NCBI GenBank assembly: GCA_030829675.1
Contig: JAURAE010000043.1
Location: 1 to 10,291, forward strand
DNA: 10,291 nt
Source: Schleiferiaceae bacterium
GTDB lineage: Bacteria > Bacteroidota > Bacteroidia > Flavobacteriales > Schleiferiaceae
Reading direction: 5' to 3'
Under the pieces are notes generated by a model that ran no database searches, was not told the origin of the DNA, and was given only the letters and a program-made list of their open reading frames with translations. Both the position numbers and the translations under genes were made by a program. Shown piece by piece: positions 1-7,073 of the stretch. Each line of letters starts with the position of its first letter. Within the stretch, counting starts at the first letter, position 1.

Positions 1-1156
1 TGTAAACAACAACATCAATGTAGCAGGCATTCGAGTACCGGATGAGTTAGATCCTGTGCTTTTCAGTGCTCTGAACACAGGAAAATTTGACCTCAACTTT
101 GGATTTAACCTTCAGTTTGGTGATTTCAGCTTCGGTGCTGCCGTACCAAACTTGTTGGCGCCTAAAGTGGATTTCTCGGATAACTACCTAGGTCCTATGC
201 AGTACCACTACGTGCGACATTATGTAGTAAATACTCAATACGATGTGAATCTTCAAAAAGGCTTGATGACCTTGAGTCCATTCATCACTGTTCGTGCGAA
301 CGAGGTGACCATTCCTCAGGTGGATGCAGGGTTGATGTTCAACCACAAAGAGTACTTTTACGTGGGTGCGGCATACCGTTCTTCCTATGCGGTTACGGCC
401 AATACAGGTTTACACTTGACCGAGAAGATTACCTTGGGTTATGCCTACGACTTCTCTTTGAATACTTATGGCTTTGCCTTGGGTAATTCTCATGAGATCA
501 TGTTGCGCTACACCTTTGGGGAAAGCAAGAAGGACAAGCGCCTGGAAAATGAACTCAAGAAGCTCAAAGATCGTCAGCGTCGTTCTACTGAAGAACTCGA
601 AGATCTATTGAACGATCGTCTTGATGAGTTCAAGGATGAAATGTCTGCCCAGCAGAAAGAAATGTTTGATGCAGAGAAGGATGCGATGAAAGGTGAGCTT
701 ACGGAAGCGGCTGCTCAAGCGGCATCTGAAGCTGCAGCCAACAACGCTGGCTCAGGAGCGGGTAACAATGGAAATTGGTCGAACAATGGCGGTATGGACA
801 TTAGCGTTCCTACTGATAATGGTTCGGCAAATTCAGCCTTCCCATCCACTCCACAGGGAGGCAATGTGAACAGCAACATCAAAGGCTACGATCCGAACCA
901 GTACGCTGGTAATGTGAAGGCAGGTTCTTCAGGTTACTATGTGACTGCGGGTGTTTTCGGTTCACAAAACAACGCATTGAAACTGCAAGCTAAGCTCAAG
1001 CAGCAAGGTGTAGGTTCAGATGTATTCCAAGATCCTAAGAACAGTATGTACTATGTGTTCTTGCTCAAGTTTGGCAACTATGAGGCTGCCAAATATGCCC
1101 AGGAGACCGGCTTCAATGGCCAGTACAACGGCAAGCTTTGGATCAAGGTGATGTAA
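1..1156 (+). CDS. PorP/SprF-family outer-membrane protein with C-terminal coiled coil and SPOR-like domain (5' truncated)
   Basis: The frame is open from base 2, so the N-terminus lies outside the window; a GTG at 56 is internal. About 384 residues are visible. Residues are numbered here from the codon at 56. Residues 1-155 show alternating beta-strand pattern (FDLNFGFNLQFGDFSFGAAVP) and end in the segment GNSHEIMLRYTFG, typical of the last strands of PorP/SprF proteins. A charged heptad-like helix follows at about 157-215, then an Ala-rich and Gly/Asn/Ser-rich linker to about 290. A C-terminal domain at about 293-366 begins GYYVTAGVFGSQNNALKLQ and has the Y-V-G-x-F/A-x-L-x-L pattern of SPOR (peptidoglycan-binding) domains. 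PorP/SprF proteins are outer-membrane barrels linked to type IX secretion and surface attachment of secreted adhesins. Both barrel ends face the periplasm, so a C-terminal SPOR domain could tether the barrel to the cell wall (inference). Family call is strong; SPOR call is by pattern only. Confidence 0.82.
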   Translation, partial: VNNNINVAGIRVPDELDPVLFSALNTGKFDLNFGFNLQFGDFSFGAAVPNLLAPKVDFSDNYLGPMQYHYVRHYVVNTQYDVNLQKGLMTLSPFITVRANEVTIPQVDAGLMFNHKEYFYVGAAYRSSYAVTANTGLHLTEKITLGYAYDFSLNTYGFALGNSHEIMLRYTFGESKKDKRLENELKKLKDRQRRSTEELEDLLNDRLDEFKDEMSAQQKEMFDAEKDAMKGELTEAAAQAASEAAANNAGSGAGNNGNWSNNGGMDISVPTDNGSANSAFPSTPQGGNVNSNIKGYDPNQYAGNVKAGSSGYYVTAGVFGSQNNALKLQAKLKQQGVGSDVFQDPKNSMYYVFLLKFGNYEAAKYAQETGFNGQYNGKLWIKVM

Positions 1157-1174
1157 GAAAAATTTTCACCCACT

Positions 1175-1210
1175 AAAAAACCCGAGCCTCCGCGAGGCTC
1201 GGGTTTTTTT
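1175..1210. terminator. Bidirectional intrinsic terminator between convergent transcription units
   Basis: A10-bp GC-rich stem (cccgagcctc at 1181-1190 against gaggctcggg at 1194-1203) closes a 3-nt loop cgc. It is flanked by A6 (1175-1180) and T7 (1204-1210), which extend the pairing to 16 bp. The T run serves the plus-strand PorP-like gene ending at 1156; the A run is a T run on the other strand, serving the minus-strand fbp-mfd-dinB operon. The stop codon of the DinB-like gene (1211-1209) lies partly inside the T run, so its coding sequence finishes right at the hairpin. Confidence 0.93.
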
Positions 1211-1838
1211 ATGCATCCTTGGTGGGATAAATGAGGTCGGGATTGTTTTGTTGGGACTCTTTGAGTAATTGGCCCCCTCTTAAAATTCGTTCCGCTTGTT
1301 CGAGATGACGTCCTATGTGTGGAACGATGAGTTGCAGTGCGGTCAAGGTCTTTAAGCGAACAGGAGGCAATGCACTGATGACCTTGGTGTTTCGCAGCTC
1401 CGGACTCTCAGGGATAATGCGCAAGATTCTTTCGATTTGACCGAGGTCAGAAATGAAGTTCTCCATGACCTTTTGGGCGCTGATCTTGAGTTTGGGATCG
1501 CGCATGCGTCGCGGTAGAAGGGCCTTGGGTGCCGGAACCTTGGTGGCTCCAGGTTTGCTCAAGGGCGACATCCATTGGTAGGCTTTGCGTTGAAACCAGC
1601 TCAGCGGGAGGTCTTGAGTTTGGGAGGCTTGGTCGAGTTGGCAAACTTTGGTTAATTGGGCCAAATAAGCCTCATTCACATTGTTGATGTGTTCTATACA
1701 CTCGATTGCCGACCACTGCTCGCCTTCGGGGATGAAGAACAACTCCTCTTCCTCTAAGAAATAAAACAGGCGTTCAAAATGTTGTTTATGCTGGGCTAAT
1801 TCCCCCAAACGCTCCTCTATATATTCTGTTGTGGTCAT
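1209..1838 (-). CDS. DinB/YfiT-fold (DinB_2) family protein
   Basis: A 209-residue protein of the DinB-like four-helix-bundle superfamily. These are usually metal-binding proteins that include thiol-dependent transferases; despite the name they are unrelated to DNA polymerase IV. Visible family marks are the QWSAIECIEHINNVNEAYL segment with His50, and a C-terminal PHIGRHLEQAERIL helix with His174 and His178. Together these give the usual three-His metal site. A proline/lysine-rich stretch (about 95-116, KVPAPKALLPRR) matches a conserved insertion seen in many Bacteroidota members. The ATG at 1838-1836 overlaps the mfd stop as ATGA, so it is probably translated by coupling with mfd, and it is the last gene of the operon before the terminator. 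Substrate is unknown. The helix-bundle assignment is good, the biochemical role is not assignable. Confidence 0.85.
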   Translation of the reverse strand: MTTTEYIEERLGELAQHKQHFERLFYFLEEEELFFIPEGEQWSAIECIEHINNVNEAYLAQLTKVCQLDQASQTQDLPLSWFQRKAYQWMSPLSKPGATKVPAPKALLPRRMRDPKLKISAQKVMENFISDLGQIERILRIIPESPELRNTKVISALPPVRLKTLTALQLIVPHIGRHLEQAERILRGGQLLKESQQNNPDLIYPTKDA

Positions 1839-4800
1839 GCTTCCGCTGTTTTTTCAGTGTTCACGATGCTACTGAGCATATGATGAACGTCTTCAAGGCT
1901 GCCAATGTTCTGTGCCACGAAGTTCAGTTTTTCTGCTTTTTGCTTGACCTGCACTTTGCGCGGGTTGCGCTGTAAGTAGGCGAGGACGGCTGAGAAAATG
2001 GGCAGTTGGTAGTATTCGCTGTTGTTCTCCGCAGCAAAATGTCCGATCAGCTTGCCCATCTTAATAATGAGTTTGGCAAATCCAATGTGCTTGGCCATCC
2101 ATTTGATGCGGACGGAATACAATAGGTCTTTCACCTGGCGGGGCAGCGGCCCAAATCTATCCTCCAGTTCTAATTCAAAGAACTGCAACTCTTCTTCCGT
2201 TTCAATGGCACCTAAGCGTTGGTATAGCTTGAGCCTTTCCTCAATGTTGTTGACGTAGTTATCCGGTATATGGATGGCCATATCCGTATCGATCTGCACC
2301 TCGTCCACAAAGTCCGATCCTTTGTTTTTATCTGGATTCTCGTACAGTTCCTTGAATTCGTTCTCCTTCAATTCCTTCACGGCCTCCGCCAAAATCTTCT
2401 GATAGGTATCGAAGCCCATCTCTGAGATGAATCCACTTTGTTCCCCACCCAATAGATCACCGGCGCCACGGATTTCTAGGTCCTTCATGGCAATCTTAAA
2501 GCCGCTCCCTAGATCGGTGAATTGCTCGAGGGCCTGAAGTCGCTTGCGCGCCTCGTCGGTCAAGGAGTGCAACGGCGGGCTGATGAGTTTACAGAACGCC
2601 TTCTTGTTGGAACGGCCTACACGCCCGCGCATTTGGTGGAGGTCGGACATCCCGAAGTGGTTGGCGTTGTTGATGATGATGGTATTGGCGTTGGGTACAT
2701 CAAGTCCACTTTCAATGATAGAGGTGGCCACGAGGACATCGAATTTGCCGTCCATAAAGTCTAGCATGACCTTTTCGAGTTTCTTGCCGTCCATCTGGCC
2801 GTGACCTACGGCAATCTGTGCATCAGGCACGAGCCGTTGTACCATCCCGGCAACCTCTTGGATATTGCTAACTCTGTTGTTGATGAAAAAGACTTGGCCG
2901 CCGCGCTGAATTTCATAGCTGATGGTATCCCGTATGGTCTCCTCATTGAAGCCAATGATCTCTGTTTCGATGGGCTGACGGTTGGGCGGCGGGGTAGTCA
3001 TGACGCTCAGGTCACGCGCGGCCATAAGGGAGAACTGAAGGGTTCTCGGGATGGGGGTTGCGGTAAGGGTGAGAGTGTCGATGTTGATTTTGAGCGTTTT
3101 GATCTTGTCCTTGACAGCCACACCGAACTTCTGTTCCTCATCGATAATCAGAAGGCCGAGGTCCTTGTATTCCACTTGGGTACTGACGAGTTTGTGTGTA
3201 CCGATGACGATATCAATCTTTCCAGATTTTAGTCCGGCCAGGGTATCTCTCTGTTGCTTGGCCGAGCGGAATCTATTGATGTAATCCACGGTGACGGGGA
3301 ATCCTTCGAGGCGCTTGTTAAAGGTTTTGAAGTGTTGGAAGGCGAGGACGGTGGTAGGGACGAGTATGGCTACCTGTTTTCCATTGGCTACGGCCTTGAA
3401 GGCGGCGCGAATGGCTATTTCCGTTTTGCCAAAGCCCACATCGCCACAGATCAGGCGGTCCATAGGGATGGTGCACTCCATATCTTTTTTAACTGCTTCT
3501 GTCGCGGTTAATTGGTCCGGGGTATCTTCATACAAGAAGCTCGCCTCGAGTTCGTGTTGTAAGTAGCCGTCCGGTGCGCACTGGAAGCCCACAGCTTCGC
3601 GACGCTTGGCATAGAGCTGGATAAGGTCAAAGGCAATCTGCTTGACGCGAGCCTTGGTTTTCTTCTTGAGGTTCTGCCATTGCGGACTGCCCAGTTTATT
3701 TAAAACAGGCGCCGTTCCATCCTTTCCGTTGTACTTGCTGATCTTGTGGAGCGAGTGGATGCTTACGTACAAGATATCATTGTCGCGGTAGGCCAGTTTG
3801 ATGGCTTCTTGTATAGTGCCGTTATTATCTATTTTTTGTAATCCTCCAAACTTGCCCACCCCGTGATCCACGTGGGTCACGAAATCGCCGAACTCGAGGG
3901 CATTGAGCTGTTCGAGGGTGATGGCTTGACGCTTCTGAGCACCGTTTTTAATGTTGAATCGCTGGTAACGGTCGAAGATTTGATGGTCAGTGTATACGTA
4001 AAGGCCGGCATCCGGGTCTTCAAAGCCTTCGTGTAATGCGATGGTAGTGGTTTGGTATTTGGGGTCCAATTGCAAGTCTTCGAAAATGGTTTCGAATCGA
4101 TTGACCTGCTTGGCATTGGCACACATCAGTACCGTTTCAATATCACGGTCGTTGGCGTCAATGAGGGTTTGTGCGAGGAGATGGAAATCCTTGTTGAAGG
4201 CGCGTTGCGGGAGGGCGGTGCTGTCCAGCTTGGTATTGGCCCACTCTGCTTTGCCGTATTCTACTCGGGTGTACTTCAATAGGAGTCGCTTGAAGGCATC
4301 GCCGCTCATGAACAGTTCCTCTGGGGTGGCGCGGCTGATGGTATCGGTGAGGTTGGTATAGGTTTGGTGGGCGAGCTCCATTAATCGGTCCAATCCGGCC
4401 ACTACTAATGACGGTGTGTTGATCCAGAGCTGGGTATCTTTAGGCAAGTACGTCAAGAAGGGTGCACGCGCCTCAAGAAAGCTTTTGTTTTCCACGTTCG
4501 GCACGATACTCATTTTAGTGGCTTTGCCGATGGTGCGTTGGGTTTCGATGTCGAAGTAGCGAATGCTCTCCACCTCTTCGTCGAAGAATTCGATGCGGTA
4601 GGGGTGCTCCTTGCTGAACGAGAAAATATCTACGATGCCGCCGCGTACAGAGAATTGGCCAGGGGAGGTCACAAAATCCACACGTTCGAACTGGTATTCG
4701 AAAAGCGTTTCGTTGAGGAAGTCAATACCTATGTTTTCGCCGACATGAACTTTAAGGGTATTGGTTTCCAATTCTTTTTTGGTCACCACTTTCTCGAATA

Positions 4801-5185
4801 GCGCTTCGGTGAAGGTGATCACCAAAGGGGCTTTTCGGCGGCTGCTGAGGTGGTTGAGCACTTCTGCACGCAACAATACGTTGGCATTGTCGGTTTGTTC
4901 GACTTCATAGGGCCTGCGGTAGGAGGCAGGATAGAAGTAACAAGGAGTTTTGCCCAGCAGCTTTTCCAGGTCGTTCTGAAGGTAGGCGGCCTGCTCTTTG
5001 TTCTCGGCAATCAAGAGCTGGGTCTTGCCGGTTTTCAAATAGGCGGCTGCAGCCAACATGGCGGTATGTGAGCTCCCTGCCGTTCGATAGCCAATGGCTT
5101 CCATACGGTCGGTTGAGGCGCTCTTTTCAAGCGCTAAAGTGAGCGGGTGGTCTAGGTAATGGGAGAGTAAGTCCGCCGGTTCCAA
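1835..5185 (-). CDS. mfd: Transcription-repair coupling factor Mfd
   Basis: Mfd is a double-stranded DNA translocase that removes RNA polymerase stalled at lesions and recruits UvrA for nucleotide excision repair. The 1116-residue length fits the family. Domain order seen: UvrB-like N-terminal module (about 35-240, including SVRGGIVDIF near 179-188), which in Mfd normally lacks a working Walker A; RNA-polymerase-interacting CarD-like domain (about 425-490, FGDFVTHVDHGVGKFGG); superfamily 2 translocase with Walker A GDVGFGKTE (581-589), DEEQ box (682-685), motif TATPIPRT (708-715) and arginine-finger motif RGRVGR (853-858); the following RGAGDLLGGEQSG segment (906-918); and the TRCF C-terminal domain (about 965-1065). 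The start used is a TTG at 5185-5183, only 3 nt after the fbp stop and in the same frame. The next Met is residue 28, which would remove the helix before the conserved GYRTAGSSH segment, so TTG is preferred. Its 3' end overlaps the DinB-like gene. Confidence 0.97.
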   Translation of the reverse strand: MEPADLLSHYLDHPLTLALEKSASTDRMEAIGYRTAGSSHTAMLAAAAYLKTGKTQLLIAENKEQAAYLQNDLEKLLGKTPCYFYPASYRRPYEVEQTDNANVLLRAEVLNHLSSRRKAPLVITFTEALFEKVVTKKELETNTLKVHVGENIGIDFLNETLFEYQFERVDFVTSPGQFSVRGGIVDIFSFSKEHPYRIEFFDEEVESIRYFDIETQRTIGKATKMSIVPNVENKSFLEARAPFLTYLPKDTQLWINTPSLVVAGLDRLMELAHQTYTNLTDTISRATPEELFMSGDAFKRLLLKYTRVEYGKAEWANTKLDSTALPQRAFNKDFHLLAQTLIDANDRDIETVLMCANAKQVNRFETIFEDLQLDPKYQTTTIALHEGFEDPDAGLYVYTDHQIFDRYQRFNIKNGAQKRQAITLEQLNALEFGDFVTHVDHGVGKFGGLQKIDNNGTIQEAIKLAYRDNDILYVSIHSLHKISKYNGKDGTAPVLNKLGSPQWQNLKKKTKARVKQIAFDLIQLYAKRREAVGFQCAPDGYLQHELEASFLYEDTPDQLTATEAVKKDMECTIPMDRLICGDVGFGKTEIAIRAAFKAVANGKQVAILVPTTVLAFQHFKTFNKRLEGFPVTVDYINRFRSAKQQRDTLAGLKSGKIDIVIGTHKLVSTQVEYKDLGLLIIDEEQKFGVAVKDKIKTLKINIDTLTLTATPIPRTLQFSLMAARDLSVMTTPPPNRQPIETEIIGFNEETIRDTISYEIQRGGQVFFINNRVSNIQEVAGMVQRLVPDAQIAVGHGQMDGKKLEKVMLDFMDGKFDVLVATSIIESGLDVPNANTIIINNANHFGMSDLHQMRGRVGRSNKKAFCKLISPPLHSLTDEARKRLQALEQFTDLGSGFKIAMKDLEIRGAGDLLGGEQSGFISEMGFDTYQKILAEAVKELKENEFKELYENPDKNKGSDFVDEVQIDTDMAIHIPDNYVNNIEERLKLYQRLGAIETEEELQFFELELEDRFGPLPRQVKDLLYSVRIKWMAKHIGFAKLIIKMGKLIGHFAAENNSEYYQLPIFSAVLAYLQRNPRKVQVKQKAEKLNFVAQNIGSLEDVHHMLSSIVNTEKTAEA

Positions 5186-5188
5186 TAG

Positions 5189-6199
5189 TTAATTTTCGTA
5201 TTTCCGCAAAAACGCGTTGGCGGTTTCGACCATACGCGGTGACCCAATAAAACACGGCACACGCTGATGCAATTCATCAGGTGTAATCTCCATGATTCGT
5301 CGGGTTCCGTCCGTGGCCATGCCGCCGGCTTGTTCAACAATAAAGGCGAGTGGGTTACACTCGTACAGGAGCCGGAGCTTGCCTTTTGGGGCCATGGTTC
5401 CTGTGGGGTAAAGATACACCCCTCCTTTGATAAGATTGCGGTGAAAATCGGAAACTAATGAGCCAATATATCTTGACGTATAAGGCCTATTTGTGGCCTC
5501 GTCGAACTCTTGACAATACTTGATGTAGCGCTTCACACCTTCAGGAAAATGCACATAGTTTCCCTCGTTAACGCTGTAGATTTTTCCATCTTGTGGTATT
5601 TGCATATCTGGATGGGATAGGCAGAAGACACCGATGGAAGGGTCGAGGGTAAATCCATTGACACCGCTGCCAGTGGTGTACACCAACATGGTAGAAGATC
5701 CGTATACGATGTAGCCGGCCGCGATCTGTGCATCGCCCGGTTGTAAAAAGTCTTTGAGTTCAACAGGACTTCCGGCGGGAGTGATGCGGCGGTAAATAGA
5801 GAAGATGGTGCCTACGCTGACATTGACGTCGATGTTGGAGGAGCCGTCGAGCGGGTCCATGAGAACGACATAGCGGGCGTCGGAGTGAATATCATCGTCA
5901 AAGGCGACGAAGTGTTCTTCTTCCTCGCTGGCAACACCGCAGACTTGACCCATCGAGCGCAAGGCACGCATGAAGGTGTCGTTGGCCATAACATCGAGCT
6001 TTTGTTGCGCTTCGCCTTGGACATTCTCACTGCCCATAGCGCCAAGGATATCGGCAAGGCCTGCTTTGTTGATTTCGCGATTGACCACCTTGGCGGCAAG
6101 GCGGATAGAAGTGAGTAGCTGGGATAATTCCCCTGTTGCAAAAGGGAAATCCTTCTGGTTCTCGACGATGAATTCGCCAAGTGTGGTTGGTTGTACCAT
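5189..6199 (-). CDS. fbp: Fructose-1,6-bisphosphatase, class I
   Basis: Hydrolyses fructose 1,6-bisphosphate to fructose 6-phosphate and phosphate, the committed cytosolic step of gluconeogenesis. The 336-residue length is that of class I enzymes. The Mg2+ and phosphate site DPLDGSSN is at 115-122, preceded by the acidic SEEEEHF loop (91-97), another metal-ligand region. Substrate-binding segments NEGN (211-214), TSRYIGSLVSDFHRN (241-255) and LLYECNPLAFIVEQAGG (277-293, with metal-ligand Glu280) are all present, so the enzyme should be active. The ATG at 6199 gives the N-terminus MVQPTTLGEFIVENQKDF, which matches the usual start of Bacteroidota homologues. It is the first gene of the minus-strand operon. 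The leader shows no clear Shine-Dalgarno sequence, as is common in this phylum. Confidence 0.97.
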   Translation of the reverse strand: MVQPTTLGEFIVENQKDFPFATGELSQLLTSIRLAAKVVNREINKAGLADILGAMGSENVQGEAQQKLDVMANDTFMRALRSMGQVCGVASEEEEHFVAFDDDIHSDARYVVLMDPLDGSSNIDVNVSVGTIFSIYRRITPAGSPVELKDFLQPGDAQIAAGYIVYGSSTMLVYTTGSGVNGFTLDPSIGVFCLSHPDMQIPQDGKIYSVNEGNYVHFPEGVKRYIKYCQEFDEATNRPYTSRYIGSLVSDFHRNLIKGGVYLYPTGTMAPKGKLRLLYECNPLAFIVEQAGGMATDGTRRIMEITPDELHQRVPCFIGSPRMVETANAFLRKYEN

Positions 6200-6274
6200 G
6201 GTCAGTGGTTCTTATGGTTGTGATAGGTGGGTACAAGTTAGGGCTTTTAGGTGGAAACCCGTGGAAGGAAATCC

Positions 6275-6282
6275 TACCTTTG
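6275..6282 (+). promoter_or_regulatory. Bacteroidota-type -7 promoter element for the rsmA operon
   Basis: The octamer TACCTTTG is an exact match to the TAnnTTTG -7 element used by the primary sigma factor of Bacteroidota. It ends 5 nt before the rsmA ATG at 6288, so transcription should begin at or within a few bases of the start codon. I could not find a convincing -33 TTTG/TTG box at the usual distance upstream. The assignment rests on the -7 match and its position. Confidence 0.6.
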
Positions 6283-6287
6283 CTCAC

Positions 6288-7073
6288 ATGAGAGACCAAG
6301 GACAAGTCCGTGCGAAAAAGCATTTGGGACAACATTTTTTGAAAGACGAGGGCGTGGCCGAGCGCATTGCTAATGTAACCCCCTTGCATGGTGTCCAAAA
6401 GGTCTTGGAAATAGGGCCGGGTATGGGCGTGATGACCAAATATTTGTTGGCCATGCCGGACGTAGAGACTTGGGTCGTAGAGATTGATGGGGAGAGTGTG
6501 AGTTATTTACAAGCCCATTACAATCAGCTTAGCGCTCGCATTTTGGAAACGGACTTTCTACATTGGAATCCTGCGAGCGTTTTTGGTGATGAACCCTTTG
6601 CCTTGGTCGGGAATTTTCCCTACAACATCAGTTCGCAGATCGTATTTCGAGTATTGGACATGCGCGATCAGATTCCTGCCTTTGGGGGGATGTTCCAAAA
6701 AGAGGTGGCCCAGCGTTTGTGCGCGCCGCCGGGAAGTAAGACCTATGGCATTCTATCGGTTTTGTGCCAGGCGTATTACGATTTGACCTATGATTTTACG
6801 GTGCCTCCAAGCGTCTTTAACCCACCGCCAAAAGTGGACAGTGGTGTGATGCACATGGTCAGAAAATCGGTCGATCCAACTATTGATTTTAAAATGCTCA
6901 AACGCGGGGTGAAAGCGGCTTTTGGGCAGCGAAGAAAAACCCTTCGCAATGCATTGAAAACACTTAATTTGCCGGAAGGCTTCGAGCATCCGTATCTTAG
7001 CAAGCGAGCGGAGCAACTCGGCCACGAACAGTTTGTGGAACTGCTAAATGCCATTGAAGATGGAAGATCTTAG
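6288..7073 (+). CDS. rsmA: 16S rRNA dimethyladenosine transferase RsmA (KsgA)
   Basis: Dimethylates two adjacent adenosines in the helix 45 loop of 16S rRNA using S-adenosylmethionine, a late step and checkpoint of 30S subunit assembly. The 261-residue protein starts MRDQGQVRAKKHLGQHFLKD, carrying the family N-terminal KKHLGQHFL. The SAM-binding motif EIGPGMG is at 41-47, an acidic ribose-binding position in VEIDGES (64-70), the catalytic NFPYNIS motif at 109-115 (family NLPYNIS), the VFNPPPKVDS segment at 176-185, and a C-terminal RNA-binding FGQRRKTLRN at 212-221. The reading frame stays open upstream to 5970, antisense to fbp, but that extension has no RsmA similarity; 6288 is the only start that puts the conserved N-terminus first. 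It begins the plus-strand operon and its 3' end overlaps mgtE. Confidence 0.97.
   Translation: MRDQGQVRAKKHLGQHFLKDEGVAERIANVTPLHGVQKVLEIGPGMGVMTKYLLAMPDVETWVVEIDGESVSYLQAHYNQLSARILETDFLHWNPASVFGDEPFALVGNFPYNISSQIVFRVLDMRDQIPAFGGMFQKEVAQRLCAPPGSKTYGILSVLCQAYYDLTYDFTVPPSVFNPPPKVDSGVMHMVRKSVDPTIDFKMLKRGVKAAFGQRRKTLRNALKTLNLPEGFEHPYLSKRAEQLGHEQFVELLNAIEDGRS

Noticed and set aside
720..930. Ala- and Gly/Asn/Ser-rich stretch as a repeat array or recombination site
   Set aside because: The composition is simple but no unit repeats at the DNA level; it reads as a flexible protein linker in frame.
1209..1838. DinB-like protein as DNA polymerase IV
   Set aside because: It has the three-His helix-bundle pattern of the DinB/YfiT superfamily and none of the Y-family polymerase motifs; the names only coincide.
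2801..3232. Plus-strand open frame of 143 codons within mfd
   Set aside because: Antisense to the Mfd translocase motors, whose motifs are intact; no independent signal for a gene.
4465..5083. Missing Walker A in the N-terminal UvrB-like part of Mfd as a sign of gene decay
   Set aside because: Loss of ATP-binding motifs in this module is normal for Mfd; the C-terminal translocase carries the working ATPase.
6233..6240. Minus-strand TAACTTGT as a possible fbp -7 element
   Set aside because: It is an imperfect match to TAnnTTTG and has no upstream -33 box at a suitable distance; not enough to call a promoter.
5970..6287. Upstream extension of the rsmA frame
   Set aside because: It lies over the fbp 5' half on the other strand, precedes the promoter element and adds sequence unlike any RsmA N-terminus.
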